64,000 bases of DNA from Prunus persica (GCF_000346465.2 NC_034009.1:3239803-3303802); one strand, 5' to 3'. Shown: positions 35,538-48,974, counted from the stretch's first letter. Notes: generated by a model not told the origin, from the letters alone. Program-made: numbers and translations.

Positions 35538-36272
35538 AAAGGATTTCAAGCCTCTGCATTTGCAAACGGTGTATTTACTTACATTTCGCAACATTTAGGT
35601 CATTCTAATAATCTAACGATTTAATATTTGATATTTCACTTTTAAACTTTTTACACTCATCCATTTAATGAACTTCAACTTAACGGTGTTAAGTTTAAAT
35701 AAAATTTAAAAAATTTAAAATAAAACCTAGCAACTATCCCACCTCTTCGATAACTCTCTACCTCTTCCATGAATGTGCCTTTTTAGCAATAACAAGAAGA
35801 CGGCAACCCAATCCTAGATGGGTGGAGATGCCTCATAATTGTTTTGAACATCAATGATTTCCAAGTGTTGGTGGTATTGTCCCAATGAATTTATTAAAAC
35901 TGAGATTCATTGCAATCTGAAAGATTGAATAACCTTTTTTTTAATTTTTTATTTATTTATAGTTTATTTATGTATTTTACAAATAAAACACTCAAATTTG
36001 TTTTGTTTGAAAGAGGGGGGGGAGGGGGGAGGCTAGTTGTGAGGAGGGAAGATGTTGCCGTGAGTGTGGGTGGGGCAAAAGTATTTTTTCTTTTTAATTT
36101 TTTTAATTATATTTAAACTTAACACTGTTAAGCTAAAGTTAATTAAATGGATGAGTGTAAAAAAATTTAAATGAAGTGTCAAATCTTATGTCATTAGATT
36201 ATTGGAATGGCCTAAATGTTGCGAAATGCGGGTAAATGCACTGTCTGTAAATGTAGAGGCTCGGGATCCTTT
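35538..36272. repeat. Long-TIR (MITE/foldback-like) element, ~735 bp
   Basis: Ends AAAGGATTTCAAGCCTCTGC (left) and the reverse complement of AAAGGATCCCGAGCCTCTAC (right). The inverted arms run about 165 bp (35538..35705 and 36108..36272), with shared blocks CATTTCGCAACATTTAGG and TTTACACTCATCCATTTAAT. The centre carries AT-rich DNA, a short (G)n tract and no transposase frame. I could not define a target-site duplication. Confidence 0.75.
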
Positions 36273-37092
36273 ATGAAAATCATAGAGTATATTCATATGA
36301 TTATAAACATTTTTTTTAATCAAGAAAGCTTATAGTTGAAGTGGTATTACAATTTTGTAAGGATTTAACAAATCTCAAGTTTAAATCCCTTTTTAAACAA
36401 ATGGCAAAGTCAAAATAACCTAATCAAATGTAAATTTAGTATAGTCATATAAGCTCAGTTCAAAAGCAGTCCATGAGCCTAAAGAATTTTGGACCATAGG
36501 AAGGCATGAGTCTAGTATATTTGCGAGACGGGTCAGTCTTCGAATTAGTTTGAGCTAACAAATAATGTGGTCAACAATATAATTAGAGCTAAGGTATAAT
36601 GTGGTCGATAATGTGATTCGAGTTAAGCATAATGTGTTCAAACAATGAGATTAGTAGATGGCCTACATTGATATTTTCTCCGTCTCCAATAAGGTGGCTT
36701 CGAATTTTGTTGCAGGCCAGCCGTTAACTTCTCTTTTTCCTTTCTTCCATATGCACAACTTGTCAAAAGTACCAAACAAATATGGGCTGTTCTGTTCTTG
36801 ACTCCCCTTCATAAATTCTCACGAGCCAAAAAGGCAAACGAATAAATGAGGGCACAAGTAGGAGAGCCGCATTGTACAATGTAATCACAGACAAACAAAC
36901 AAAGCTTTTTCTTGTCATTTCCTCCTTTATTAAACTCGTGCACCCACCACATCATTTAACTCCTCCAACGTTACTATTTTCAAAACCCTTTGGAGCCAAA
37001 TGCATTTAAAATTCCCCTAACCCACCCTTTCCCTTCTATCTGCCTATATGAACCACAATCCTCAGTGTTGGTGACACTAATGAGAAGCTAAT
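36273..37092. other. Upstream region of the MGCF acidic protein gene
   Basis: No gene is seen. It holds the promoter and leader of the gene at 37093. GTGGTCAA/GATAATGTG-type short repeats lie near 36565..36625. Confidence 0.4.
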
Positions 37093-38117
37093 ATGGGGTG
37101 CTTCCTTGCCTGCTTTGGTTTTTCTAAGAAAAAAAAGCGGCGAAAACCCGGTAACAAAGTTGCAGCTGCTGGAGACCATGTAAAACTCTGGTTTTTGTTT
37201 CTGGATGTGTTTCATTGTGTTAATTAGTGTCAGAATATTAAACCCAATTTGGGATTTTTATGATTTTGTTTGCTGCAGGGACGTGGGAGCTATGTACCAT
37301 TAGATTCATCTCTGACGATTATTGGTGTCGATGGTGCAAGAGAAAGTCTCCATAGTGCAGGTTCTGAACTCAGGTTAGTTCTTGCTTATAGTCTCCTACT
37401 TTGTGATGATATGTGGAATATATTTCCCTTTCCTTGAATGTTGGTTGTTTTAGAGACAAGCCTAAGGAGCAGACAAGGTTCAAAATCAGAAAGAAAGTTA
37501 GCTTCAATCTAAATGTCCAGACCTATGAGCCTATTTCGACTGGTTATCATTTCTTGGAGAGTGACGAGGAGGAGGAAGTGGAAAAGAATGTCCAAGAAGT
37601 ATCAAAAGGAAGCCTTTCCACTTCAGCATCTCAAAGGGATTCAACTACATTGCGGATGGGACTTTTTCCTTCAAATTACAGGTACCAAAATGTTCGAGAC
37701 AGCTACGACGAAGACGACCATATAGCAGATGAGGAAAGTGATTTAGATAACGATGATAACGACATTGATGATGATGATGACAGTGAAATTGATGATCAAA
37801 GAATAAGCCAAGAGGGGTTTTCAAGGCAATTCTGTTCTTCCTCTATAAAAGGAGAATTGGAATATCCAAATGCTAGAGGCAATTTCCAGTATGTACATTC
37901 TGTACTGAGTCCAGTAGAGAATCTGACTCAGTGGAAAGCAGCCAAAGCAAAAGCAGCAGCACCAAAGCAGCAAAAGGAGAATATAGCAGCATTATCTCAA
38001 GAACCCCGGATGCCGCCTTCTAGCAGATCAAGTTATAACCAGTCCAAACCTCTATTGCAAGAAATCCCAGTTCATGCCAGTCTTTCAAGTTGGTTAAATT
38101 CACAAAGTACAAATTAG
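37093..38117 (+). CDS. Acidic protein with N-terminal acylation signal, unknown function
   Basis: Three exons, 37093..37179, 37279..37373 and 37454..38117, give 281 aa. It begins MGCFLACFGFSKKKKRRK: Gly2 fits N-myristoylation, Cys3 and Cys7 could be palmitoylated, and the Lys/Arg run fits acidic membranes, so plasma-membrane attachment is likely (inference). A conserved-looking core, FKIRKKVSFNLNVQTYEPI, follows at about residue 68, then an acidic stretch of about 25 Asp/Glu near residues 160-185, and a Gln/Ala/Lys and Ser-rich tail ending SLSSWLNSQSTN. It resembles a small plant family with the same MGCF start and VSFN(L/V)NVQTYEP core, which I recall from Arabidopsis (possibly At2g33400, with some resemblance to JASON-type proteins). 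No biochemical function is known to me. Divergent from the hnRNP gene. Confidence 0.85.
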
Positions 38118-39508
38118 TCCTAGACCATATTGATCACCAATATTTGCACAGCTTCTGTAACTGGGACCATCTCATTCACGAAATTAACAGATTTGAAATT
38201 CAAGCTCAGTCAAATCTAAAGCGTTATGAGAGAAAGAAGTAAACATAGCTAATTTGATACCAAAAAGTGAAGAGGGCAATAAACAGAAGTGTAGTTGAGG
38301 GTGCTTTTTAGCTTTGTAGCACATTTTGGACAGAGTGTATTTTTTGAGGGCATTGTTGTTTGTGTTGGTTTGTTTGTTTTTGGTTCTCTGGATTTTCTTG
38401 TAAATAAAGATGTTTGGTGGATTTGTACTTGTGTTGGGCAGTAACTCTGTTCAAGGAAAATATGCAAGTCCAGAACAATGGCTTTGCAGAAAAATACATG
38501 TTGGCTTTACATTATATTTCCTTACGTCAGATGTTGAGTGGGGCAAGTTGGTCGAATGAGTTTTAAAATTCCATCTACCTAATAATGCAAGGATATAGTC
38601 TATGATATGACCAATAATGGGGCAAATGGAGGTATAGATTCCAAATAAAGATTTCATGTAGAAGCAGAATCAATTCATCAATATTTTTTCGATAAAATTT
38701 TATGTCAGAGTCAAAATAATATCAAATTATACAAGGATTTTGAAAATTATATACTAAAAATTCCATCATTGCAAGTTTGCAAACAATTTTCAATATTTTA
38801 TTGGGGTTTCCAGGAACAATGTATACAAACAAACAGCAAAAAATTGGTACCACCTGAGTGATGCGTGGCACATGCTCTTTCTTGCAGGAACATTGCAAAT
38901 CCACTAGGTTCAAATTATTGATTCCTTAGGCATTTAATATTACATAGAAGACATTATTTTGGCCGAAACAGTCAATGGAAATTAGACAGAAGTATGTCTG
39001 GAACACAGCCATATTCAAACTGCAAGATGAATAGACTTTCTTCTTTCTGTCAAGTGCTGAAGGAATACAGAAGAGAAGAAATAAACAGAATTGAAGTACC
39101 TTTTATTGAACAGGATGATTATCAAAGTATTCTGTCATTCTAAATACATACAACATACAAATATGCCTTGTAAAGCATACAAAATCTCAACTGTATTTAA
39201 TATATTACATATGAAACCATATTGCCGTTACCTTATCTGCTTTCACTCCCGGAAGATGATGGTCCACTCAGTTTGCATCTGGTTGTAAGAGAGCTCACAG
39301 CAAGTTAACCGAAAAAAAAATCGTACTAGACTTAGATGCAAGACATGGGAGACTGCCTTGCCTTGGTCTCAGGACCTTTGGTCCATCCTTGACACGGTAG
39401 GTTAAAACAGAGCCAGTTTGTATAAAAAGCATCAAAATCCGCTTGGAGAAATTGCCTAATTGATTTATCCAGCAAATGTACCCTGATAATTCGTGTACTG
39501 AATGATAT
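38118..39508. other. Convergent 3' region between the two small unknown genes
   Basis: Holds 3' untranslated regions; nothing else is recognised. The first ~350 bp are T/G-rich and look like the 3' UTR of the upstream gene. Confidence 0.4.
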
Positions 39509-41887
39509 CTACATAATAATACATATGCAAGAATCCGCATCTTCATCATCAGAATCACTAACATCGCTGCAGATGAACAGGAGAAAGGGTGAGAGAATAG
39601 TAACTCCACAATAAATCTATAAACAATTATTCAATATTGATGTAGATAATAGTTACTCCTTCGGTAATTCTGTTTTCCAATTTTAACTGGTATTACAAGT
39701 AGATAGGGAGATTGTTTATTTCAATCTACGGAAATGCAACCAAGCAGATTATCTTGAAAAGGATGTCTTGGTTTGAGCAATCAATAAAGATGTGGTAAAC
39801 CAACAACTTTTGGAATAAATTGTATTCCCAATTCCTTTAGTTAGCCAAAAACATGCAAACACAGTAACACGCTAAAGGACAACTGAGGAAGTTACTTCAT
39901 ATGAAAATCAGAGAGTGCCCTTATGTGTAAGCAGACACTTCTGTGCTAGATCAAGGGATATTTCAGGATAATGCTTCACTAGAATACAAGAGATATGAAG
40001 GTTCCAATGATCAAACAGACCAAAGATATAAAGATTCCAATGATCAAACAGACCAAAGACATGAAGGTTTAGTGTAAATCTGCATAACTTCACAAATTGG
40101 ATGCAAAACTTCGTCAAAGATAACCATTTTCTTTAACAAAAAGAAAAAGGAAACTATGTCTTGAAAACATGGAAATTAGACTGACCAAACCTATATATTC
40201 AACTGACAAACCCAGACTAAACATATAATAGAAAAACAATCGTGCACTACATTAAAATGGAACCTGAATTGATCAACTCTCAGTCTTACTAACAATCCAC
40301 TGCCTCAAAATCAAACAGTTTTTCTAGAGTAGGAACAGTAGATAATCACTGCAACTCTCGTTTGTAACAAATAGCCAGTCAAGTAATTAGCTGAACTCCA
40401 ATAAGCTAAAGGTCTCCCAGCAGATGCTAAAATTACTTCTGTATATGATGCAAAATATATTTTTTCAGGAAATACGAAACCTATGATTGCAGGAAAATGC
40501 ACTAAGAAAGACTACCACTGGATAAACAAAAAAGGTGGTTAAAGGCTTGCAAGTTGCAGCTATGTCAGAAGATCATGGAAGTAAAAGGAAAGGCAAACCC
40601 CAAAGAAGTAAAGTTGGCTGGTAATGGTCATTACAAAAGACTAAACAAGAAGAATGGCTTATGTAAAATGGATAATGTTGGAGAGCAGAATTGAAAATTA
40701 AGTGTCACCACAGCTAAAAGGACAATTAAAAGATAAATGAAGATGGTGAATTCTGGAATTAAAGCTCGGCTGAAATAACATCCCAAATCAAAGTTGAAAA
40801 AAAAGAGCACAGAACACCAACAAGAAATAGGAGACAAGGATTTGCCAAGAGTTTACAGGTGTGAGATACCCTGTATCCACAATAAGGTAGAAATACATGA
40901 GGTAGGGGCTGCTCTTTATATTTTATCTTGCAGTGAATATGCTTTCACTTTTGCTTTATTGGGAGCCATGGTTATAAAGAGTTAACTGGTTAGCCCTTTG
41001 CTTTTCAGTTTTCACTCTAACATTTCCCAAGAAGGCTTGATAAATTCCTTCAATCTCCTTAGACCAAACTTCTACCCTGATGAGAGGAAACACAACACTA
41101 CCATTTAATGGGTACACTAAATTACTAACCCCAAGCTGTCATCCTGATTCCTGACACTAGTCAGGTAATTCTGTTAATGGAGCAGGCAGAAACAACAACA
41201 CCTTCGTTGAGAAAACTCAAATAGGTCAAACTCAGCTCACAACAAAATCGCTGAATCCAATTAAAAAAAAATTCTCAATGCATAATGAAAAATGCAAACA
41301 TAGTCATAAAGGCATTCAGGTCAAAAAGTGCCAATCAATTTGGATAAAATCTAAAACAGTTTGACATGCCCAAAAAGGCAAGTGTTCTTCTTTATAGTCA
41401 GAAAACACATCAAAACATTTGCAAAGTTAACATATCGTATAAGCATCCATTATAAAGAAAACCACCACGGCTAAACCACATCAAAGCACAAGCAAAAAAA
41501 TCAAAGCTCAAACAAGTAAATTAAATCATAAAACTACATCATGAAACCAACAACAACACAAACAACAAGCATAACTAAACAAAGAAATCAAAATTCCTAT
41601 CATTTGATCAAGACAATGCACAAGTAAAGAAATAGAATTCAGCAAATACATTACCTTGGTTCGAATTCCAACACCTCAACAAGCTTATTCCCATTCTTAT
41701 CATTCCACTGCACTTTTCGTCGGGTTTTATTCGTTTTCCTTGACATACCGCCTCTCCGAGGCGGCAACAAAGAATTAGACTCACTATCTTCATCTCCATT
41801 AACATTTTCCTCAACTCTTTGAGAGTCTGTGGTCTCCGACTTCTCAGTTTTACAGCCATTAGTAGCATCCTTAGCATCCGTATCCAT
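39509..41887 (-). CDS. Small CaaX-box (prenylated) protein, unknown function
   Basis: Two exons, 41887..41655 and 39566..39509, separated by a 2.1-kb intron, give 96 aa. The N-terminal half is polar and Glu/Ser-rich. The core is RRKVQWNDKNGNKLVEVLEF, followed by EPSDVSDSDDEDADS, and the protein ends CICIIM. The last four residues, CIIM, form a CaaX box whose terminal Met favours farnesylation; the Cys two residues before it could be palmitoylated. Membrane attachment is inferred. I recall plant homologues with the same core and terminus but no function. The split is supported because the joined frame restores a conserved acidic stretch and a terminal CaaX motif from a 58-bp exon. In-frame bases upstream of 41887 lack an ATG. 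Confidence 0.85.
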
Positions 41888-44379
41888 TAACAAATTCGAA
41901 GCACGACCAAGAAAAACGCACACCCGATATCCAAATTCAACCAGAAACTATTTAAAATTCTGTAATTTATCAAAAACCCAATCGACCCAAATCCCTGATG
42001 TTGAAGAATTCGCAAACCCTAACCCTAAAGTTCAAATCTTGCAGGTCGTCACGGATGTAAATTGCCATTTTCCCCAAAGTCAACGCCCATTCTCGACACG
42101 ACCAGGGCTTGAATAGCAATGAGATAAACTAGAAAACACGATCAAATTTCGAAAGAGAGAAAAAGGAACCTGATAATTGCTAACTAGGGAGATAACTGGG
42201 AAAAGTTTCACATTTTCCCGAGAAAGTGACGGAAAATGTACAGTTTCTTAGATCCTATACGAAATAAAAGCAACGGAACTACTATTCTGAAACCATTTTG
42301 GTGCAAAAAAAACAAATGAACACTAACAATGAGAGTTTCTGATTTTATTTTGTTGTGTTTCTTTGAAGTGAGAGGGGATCAGACCCATGATTTGATAGTA
42401 AAAGTAAACAACTCACAACAATTTTCAGCGTTTACTTTTTATTTATTTTCTCGGTCCCTTTTGTAAATCGTTCCATAAGATACTGAAAATTTAGAGGCTC
42501 ACACGTGGCATCATACGAGTCTGTGTGTGTTAGTTAATATCGTTGTAACAGTGAGGAGTTGGCGGTATGTTCACTGTGAATATACACCAAAACGTACAAC
42601 AAACATATTTTATATTTTCCTTTTATTAAAACACCTAGTACATTTTAGTACCAAAAAATAAAACACAGTACATTTTTGTCAATTATGGTGCAACTTATAA
42701 TGCTAGAGTCAATCGCTTACTCGATAAGCCAGCCAATTGTGTTTATGCATGCACTGTTTTTTTTTTCTTCTACTGTTTAAAAGAAGAATTCAACAAAGGT
42801 CGAACTCTAATATTGTCGTCACGTGAATATTAAATTTATAATTTGTAAGTTGTCATGTCATTTCATAAAATTGACGTTATGAGATGAATCTATTCGAAAT
42901 TATGTTTTCATTATCAACGGGAAATGAATAGTTGAAAACTCTTTCATCATTGAAAAGAGAAGTGATATCGTACTAACAGCTAAGCAATTGTTTTATTATA
43001 TTTGAACTTAGCCAAAAACAAAAGTGGGATAAAATTTTGTAAGTGGTGACTCATGATTGCTACTAATATAACTATTTACATGTGGGTGTTCATTTTTAAT
43101 TCCCATACATGTCATTTCAACACAAGTCATTTTTAAGTTGTAAGTCATATTAACGTAGCAATAATGAGGTTACCTGATTGTCCTACATGAGTTTCTTTCC
43201 TATTAGTATAAGCCATACATCTTGTGCCACTATTTGCAACTTTGACTTCTTTATTTTTAGGGGAATTTTGATGGGGCCATCCCACCCCACATGTTCTTAG
43301 AAAATACATAATCCGGCGGCATATATCATTCTCACAACACCACATCTCATGCAAAATATCTGAATTTTATATTGCCATTAAAATAATTATAATGTAACTC
43401 GTGTAAGAGTCTAGATTAGTGGTAATCCCATAGTTTATATTGTAATTAGACCCATCCTCATCCAAGAGATCTCAATGTTTGAGAATTTTTTTTATTATTT
43501 ATTTTTTACTTTTTGGAGGCTGTCAACAAAGAAAATTGATTCGTCGAACAGGTAAATTACCTAATTTGATTTGTGGTTTAAATATAATGCGATTGATTGA
43601 ATAGTTACATTTATTTATCATATATTTATGAAAGTATAGAGTAAATGTTGACTATATATAATAATAAAAACTCGCTAAGAGATTCTCTTCATAAGAAAAT
43701 GAAAGCAAATTTGTAATTTTGTAATTTGAAGTAATCTCTCTTCCAAAGAATGATGGGGCCCAACACTCGACATCCCATCATATTGCAAACCTAACCAAGT
43801 GATGGCAGGGTTTTGAAGTCTTCCTTAAATGATAGTTGGATCTCTAATCAAGAGTCAATACTCAATGCTTCACCACGATAAATATACTCAATGCTCCACT
43901 GTATATAAATTTTTGTTTTATCCAACGCCAATAAAACTGTCGTTAATGATATTTGAACTTATAATCTTCTCCGATGATGGGATTAGATTAGAATTTAACC
44001 AATTCAGATATATTAAAATGGAAGATATTACTTTAATGTCTTCTTTACTCTGTTTTTTTTTTTTTTTCTCAATAACTTGGATTGCATGCAAAGGCATAAA
44101 GAAAATAAAACCTACCAAGATGAGGATGCTGACAGAAAATCACTTTAGTATGTTCTTTTTTTCTGACAAGTTAGCATTAGCAGCAGAGAAAGAGACAGTT
44201 TGCTTCAGAGGTTGCTAAACTTGAGTGCAAGGTTGAACTTAAATTTTACTCAAACTTCATAGCCTCCAAAAGTAGTTTGGGTGAGAAACTGTATATCACA
44301 CTATACATCCCTCCACATAAGTTCCATTTGAGATGAGAACAAGATATCAGAGGTAGAAAGATAACTTTCTGGAGGCAGG
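41888..44379. other. Divergent intergenic region, CaaX gene and ARPC2B
   Basis: About 2.5 kb, no supported gene. Bases 41888..42350 look like leader and promoter of the CaaX gene. The remainder is AT-rich, with short homopolymer tracts and no recognisable element. Confidence 0.45.
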
Positions 44380-47300
44380 ATGGCATGCTTAGAGAGGGCA
44401 TCCCCAGCTTTGAAGAGAATCCTGCTCAAATTGGACCGGTAAGTATATTTTCGGTACTTGTGATTCGATTGCCTAATTCGAGTTATGCATCGTAACACAA
44501 TAATGTTAAGATTTTGCAGAGCTTATTAGCAGCTGTTTTGCTATAAGCATATTGCATTTTTGGTTGAAAATCTACATTACAACAATGTCTCATGTCTGCA
44601 TGCATGAAAAGAGTTAAAACAGCCTAAGTCAATGATGAAACAGCTTATTTGCTGAACTAGCAGAAAAAGCAGCATCTCCATCCACTTCATAATTTAACAA
44701 GTTACAAGGTAGTGTTTTGCGAGCCATCGATAGTGAGTTACAGAAATGGCGACCTTCTGTAAGTGTAGGAAGAGTGAAAATTAAATTGATATCAAGAAAT
44801 ATTGGAAGCAAAATTCCACATCATAAAATTTCTTTAGTAAAAAGTACAGCCGAAGTGACAGATTTAACGAATCTTGACAAATAGTAGGAATTTGGTGACA
44901 GGAAGATGTGTTATCCAGGTAGATAAGCATTATGTGTCCAGCAATAAGTTGTATAGACCTGTATGGTTCTACCACTAAAATCAGCAACTGCAAAAAACTT
45001 CACCACATGGAAAAGAAAAGTCATGTTCAGCATCATTGTCCAAACTCAAAAACAGCCCTTGTGGGATGTTTTTGTGGTGTTTAACTAATAATGGAAGCAA
45101 CATGATAAAGTACTAAAAACTATTCCCAGAGGCCGGGAAAAAAACAATAACAGAATAGCATAGAGGAGATTACCATATCATCAAAACAAGGAAATAACAA
45201 GAACTAATATGGTCCCCATCACATAAACAGAACTGTTATAATGATACATGAGCAAATGAATAAAATTTGGATCTTGGATTCTTCCAAAGTTCAAAAACTT
45301 GTTAATGGATTGGAAGCAGACTATGGAAGGATAACTTTGCTAAAAAAATATACTAAATTTAAATCATAAATCATATACATCAGAACTTTTGGAATCAATG
45401 TCGTGCGTGTATATGATGCTTCTGGTTTTCAGTGTGAATCACTTATCAACAAATTCATTAGGCCTAGTATAAAAAACAAATGTTGTACTCAGATACAGAT
45501 ACTAATGGTCAAGATGGCAGGGCTTTTAGACACTGAAATTAGAGTAAATAGAATTTATAAAGCTTATACAATCTACTGTTTTCTTAAATACATTTAGTAA
45601 CCAAATCTGCGAAACAATGAAGCTGTCAATGGTTTTCTAAGTAATACTCATTCTGACGATCAGTATTGTTGCTTTCATAACAGTGAAAACAAGTCCATAG
45701 AGATTGATCATCACTTGTATGAATTTGGGTCTGTGGAATACCATATCCAGGTAAGCCGTGGTCTTCAGAAATCGAATTTGAAATATTCTAGTCAATCTGT
45801 TCAGTGTTCATTTTCTGCCTTTTTACCTAAAATCAGTCAAAGCCCTCAGTGGAAAAGCATCAAGAAAATGGTTTTATCATGCATCCTCAACATTCAAAAT
45901 CAACTCACATAAAAGACTAAAATGGAAAAACATGATTAGCATTTTAGGATTTAGGAATTTCACTGGTTCTTTTAAAGAAATCAATTTTAGAGGAACGACA
46001 CCTTCATGTTTGGATAAAATAATGTGTGAGAATTAGTGTGAGTGGTCAACACCTAATCATATGGGTTTTCCAGCAAGCATTTTGATAACTTTTATGATGA
46101 TTTTCTTGTAATGATACAGTCTTCAACATCAGATACACATTATACCAACTTGTCAGTATCAACCCCGCTCCTTTCCCAAGGAGGCATACTACCAAACGGG
46201 ATTTCGCATTATACTAAACAGATGGTAAAGGGAATTTGTCCGGATGTTGTGGAGATCATAGAACCTGCAAAAGAAGGATACCAGATTACTTTGAGACTTG
46301 ATTTGTCTAAAATTCCAAATGGAAAAGGTTTGACAATCTTTCACATTACCTCAATAACATAAAGAAAAATTTAATCATATTATTTGTCTTAAACGTCGTT
46401 ATTTCTTAATGCATGACCATCTGCTTTGATAAGTCAGTACACTTGGAGCTTCTTGCTGTTACATTGACTATCTCATTTTGAGTAAATCAATGGTCAGTTT
46501 GATAGCCAAAAGAACAAAAAGAATGAAACTTTGTAACTACTTACACTAAGCAATGTTTTCTTGGATTCCAAGCTCCTTTTTCCTCCGCTCCCTAAACCAG
46601 AAATTATAAGAAGATGACATAAGTTGTCCATATTGTTACACACCACTACATTGGTGAAAGTCCGAAAGCAAGTCTGAATAGTAAATTTGGAGACAGCTGT
46701 GTCCTGTGCGCTAGCACTTAATTAGGTCCTGAAGTACTGTATAACCTAGTTTTCTGACTGTACTGTTGAGGCAGACTTCTTGTCCACAGTTTTGTAGTTT
46801 TTGTGTTGGTCACAAAATTCTGCTTCTTTCGAAAAATTGACAGTATGAAAAATGCTTAAGCTAACATAGTAAAAATTTACAGCGAAATTCTGCTAAGATT
46901 TTCTTGAATCATATTCATAATTCTATTCATGAAATTCTTTTTTCTTTCTCCAGAATCTATAAAGGTAATTGCAGACATTTCTGCTGTGCAAGCAGTAATC
47001 CTAAGTTCTCAGCTGAAAGAAATGTTGATGAATGTCAGCTCCCAAGATACATTTCAAGGAATGTATAAGACAATCAAGCTTGTATATCACCCAAGAGAGC
47101 CTTTCTTTATTGTTAGACAGGTAAACTTCCTTCCTAAGGGGAACATCAGACTACCATATAATGCAGAACAATACTTGTCACTTTAGAGATAAACACATAA
47201 GACCACCATATAATGCATGGATTTTAATGAAGGTATTCATGTTTTGACAGCCACAGAAAATCTTAGCAGTATTCCCGATACGTTTTAAAGACAAAACAGA

Positions 47301-48974
47301 CGTCATTATTGCAACAGCCTTCTTTCAGGTTTGTGGCTGATGCAGTGAAGTAAATATTTTCTCATTAATACTAGTAATGAAATCACACTCTTCTTTCTAT
47401 TCCTAACAAAAATTTGGTTAAAAATTTCTTTTCCTCGATTTTCTATTTTGATCCCCTTCTGGGGAATGGAGACAGGAACTTGTGGATGTTGGAAGTTCTG
47501 AAAAATGGGCCAAAGCACCACCTTGTTGCTGGTCACCCATTCCACCTCCAGAGTTAAGAGGAGAACCTTTTGAAGATTTGAGTACCAACGGAGGATTTGT
47601 CTCTTTTGGTATCTTCTTAGACTACAGTCTTTAAGTGCAAAAGTCATGAATTGCGTGGTTACAAACCAAATTATATTCACCATTAGTCCAAATATAAACT
47701 TTCCTCTTAAGCGCCATGGATTATCTAACAATAAGTTAGAGAAAGATGGAACACTTTTTATAAATCTTATAATAATTTTTCTTAGTTAATTAATAGAATC
47801 AGCTATTGTTTTATCTTTTTTAATTTATGGTTGGTTTTCCATGTACCAGATAAAGATTTGGTATACTCAGTCTAATACGTGGTATTAACTTATATGCAGA
47901 TATTTCTTCACGCCATGTCAGAGGTAAAAGACTAGACAAGACTGTATGGAGTTTGTTGAATTTCTATGCCTATGTTAAATATCATGTAAAGGTAATAATT
48001 CTACATTGTTTTTTGGTTTGTTTTATCCTTGTGAAAATTCATCCTTAGTATTCTAGAAATTTTTAAGCATAGCAATGCTTACATTTTTAGCTAACAAGTT
48101 TGTTCAACCAGAGCACCAGAAGTTTTATTCAGAGAAGGATGAGAAAGCGTTTGCAGAGATTAGTTGAGGTACTGAACTGAAACCCTTTCATACCCAAGAA
48201 ACTCAAGACCAATGTTTACGAGTATACAATCTCTTCTCCTTCTCTCATATCAAAAGGAATTTTGGATTGAAGACCCCAAAAAAGATAAGAGAACTAATAT
48301 TCCTTACATGCTTGTAGGTCCTGCATAAGAGAAGCACGCAGGAAGAAGAAAAAGAAGAAGAAGAAGAGGGAAACCATAAGGTTCAAGGTACGGTTTCAGT
48401 CTGTGTACTTTCACAAACTCATAATAAGTAATAAAAAGATAGCTGTAAAGTAAAGGAATGAGCTAAAAACTTCCCTCAGAAGGAGGCAGCAGCTGGTGCC
48501 TTCAGTTTCTGATGGACACAAAGTTGGAAATGAGCTTAGCTAAACTCATTACCGCTTAATTCTTATTAGACAAAAAAAAAGTATTACCACTGATTCCGTG
48601 CCATATATGAAATAAAGTATTTTAAAAAGTTATCAACAACAGAATCTTTGCAATGATATAATGACTGGTAAGTCCATTATTCTTAGTAACTTCTGTAAGA
48701 GAGATATGGTAGACCAACAAGAATTCATATTTTCTTAAAATCTGGTTATAACTCTCTCATTGTTTGCTTTCAAGCAAATGCAGGATGCATGTTCATGAGA
48801 AAAATGATCAATGTATCAAAACCTAAAGTCCTAAAACGAAGATATAATGACTTGAGCGGGAAGATCAAGAGAATCCGTTCGCGAATTAAAATCCTGGGAT
48901 TTGGGCGTTTTCGTCGACGATGGTTGAAAATGCCAAAGTTTTCTTCTTCAATGAGATATACCAAATTAGATTAA
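44380..48974 (+). CDS. ARPC2B: ARP2/3 complex subunit 2B (ARPC2B)
   Basis: Ten exons: 44380..44438, 45684..45750, 46120..46327, 46954..47120, 47251..47328, 47476..47608, 47900..47991, 48112..48168, 48318..48387, 48784..48974. They total 1122 nt, 373 aa, in frame. Landmarks: MACLERASPALKRILLKLDR, HHLYEFGSVEYHIQ, KGICPDVVEIIEPAKEGYQ, KLVYHPREPFFIVRQPQKI, PPCCWSPIPPPELRGEPFED, DISSRHVRGKRLDKTVW, and FIQRRMRKRLQRLVE. This is the p34-Arc/ARPC2 fold, a core subunit that docks the ARP2/3 complex on actin; in plants the complex acts in cell-shape control, for example trichomes. After the canonical end comes a Glu run (EEEKEEEEEGN) and a Lys/Arg-rich tail in the last exon, consistent with the longer B form. 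The last acceptor is a tandem site (48775 or 48784, same frame). Confidence 0.93.

Noticed and set aside
48478..48543. Possible alternative ARPC2B exon ending in a stop
   Set aside because: It can be joined in frame from exon 9, but the exon at 48784 gives the expected length and a basic tail. Kept only as an alternative to test.
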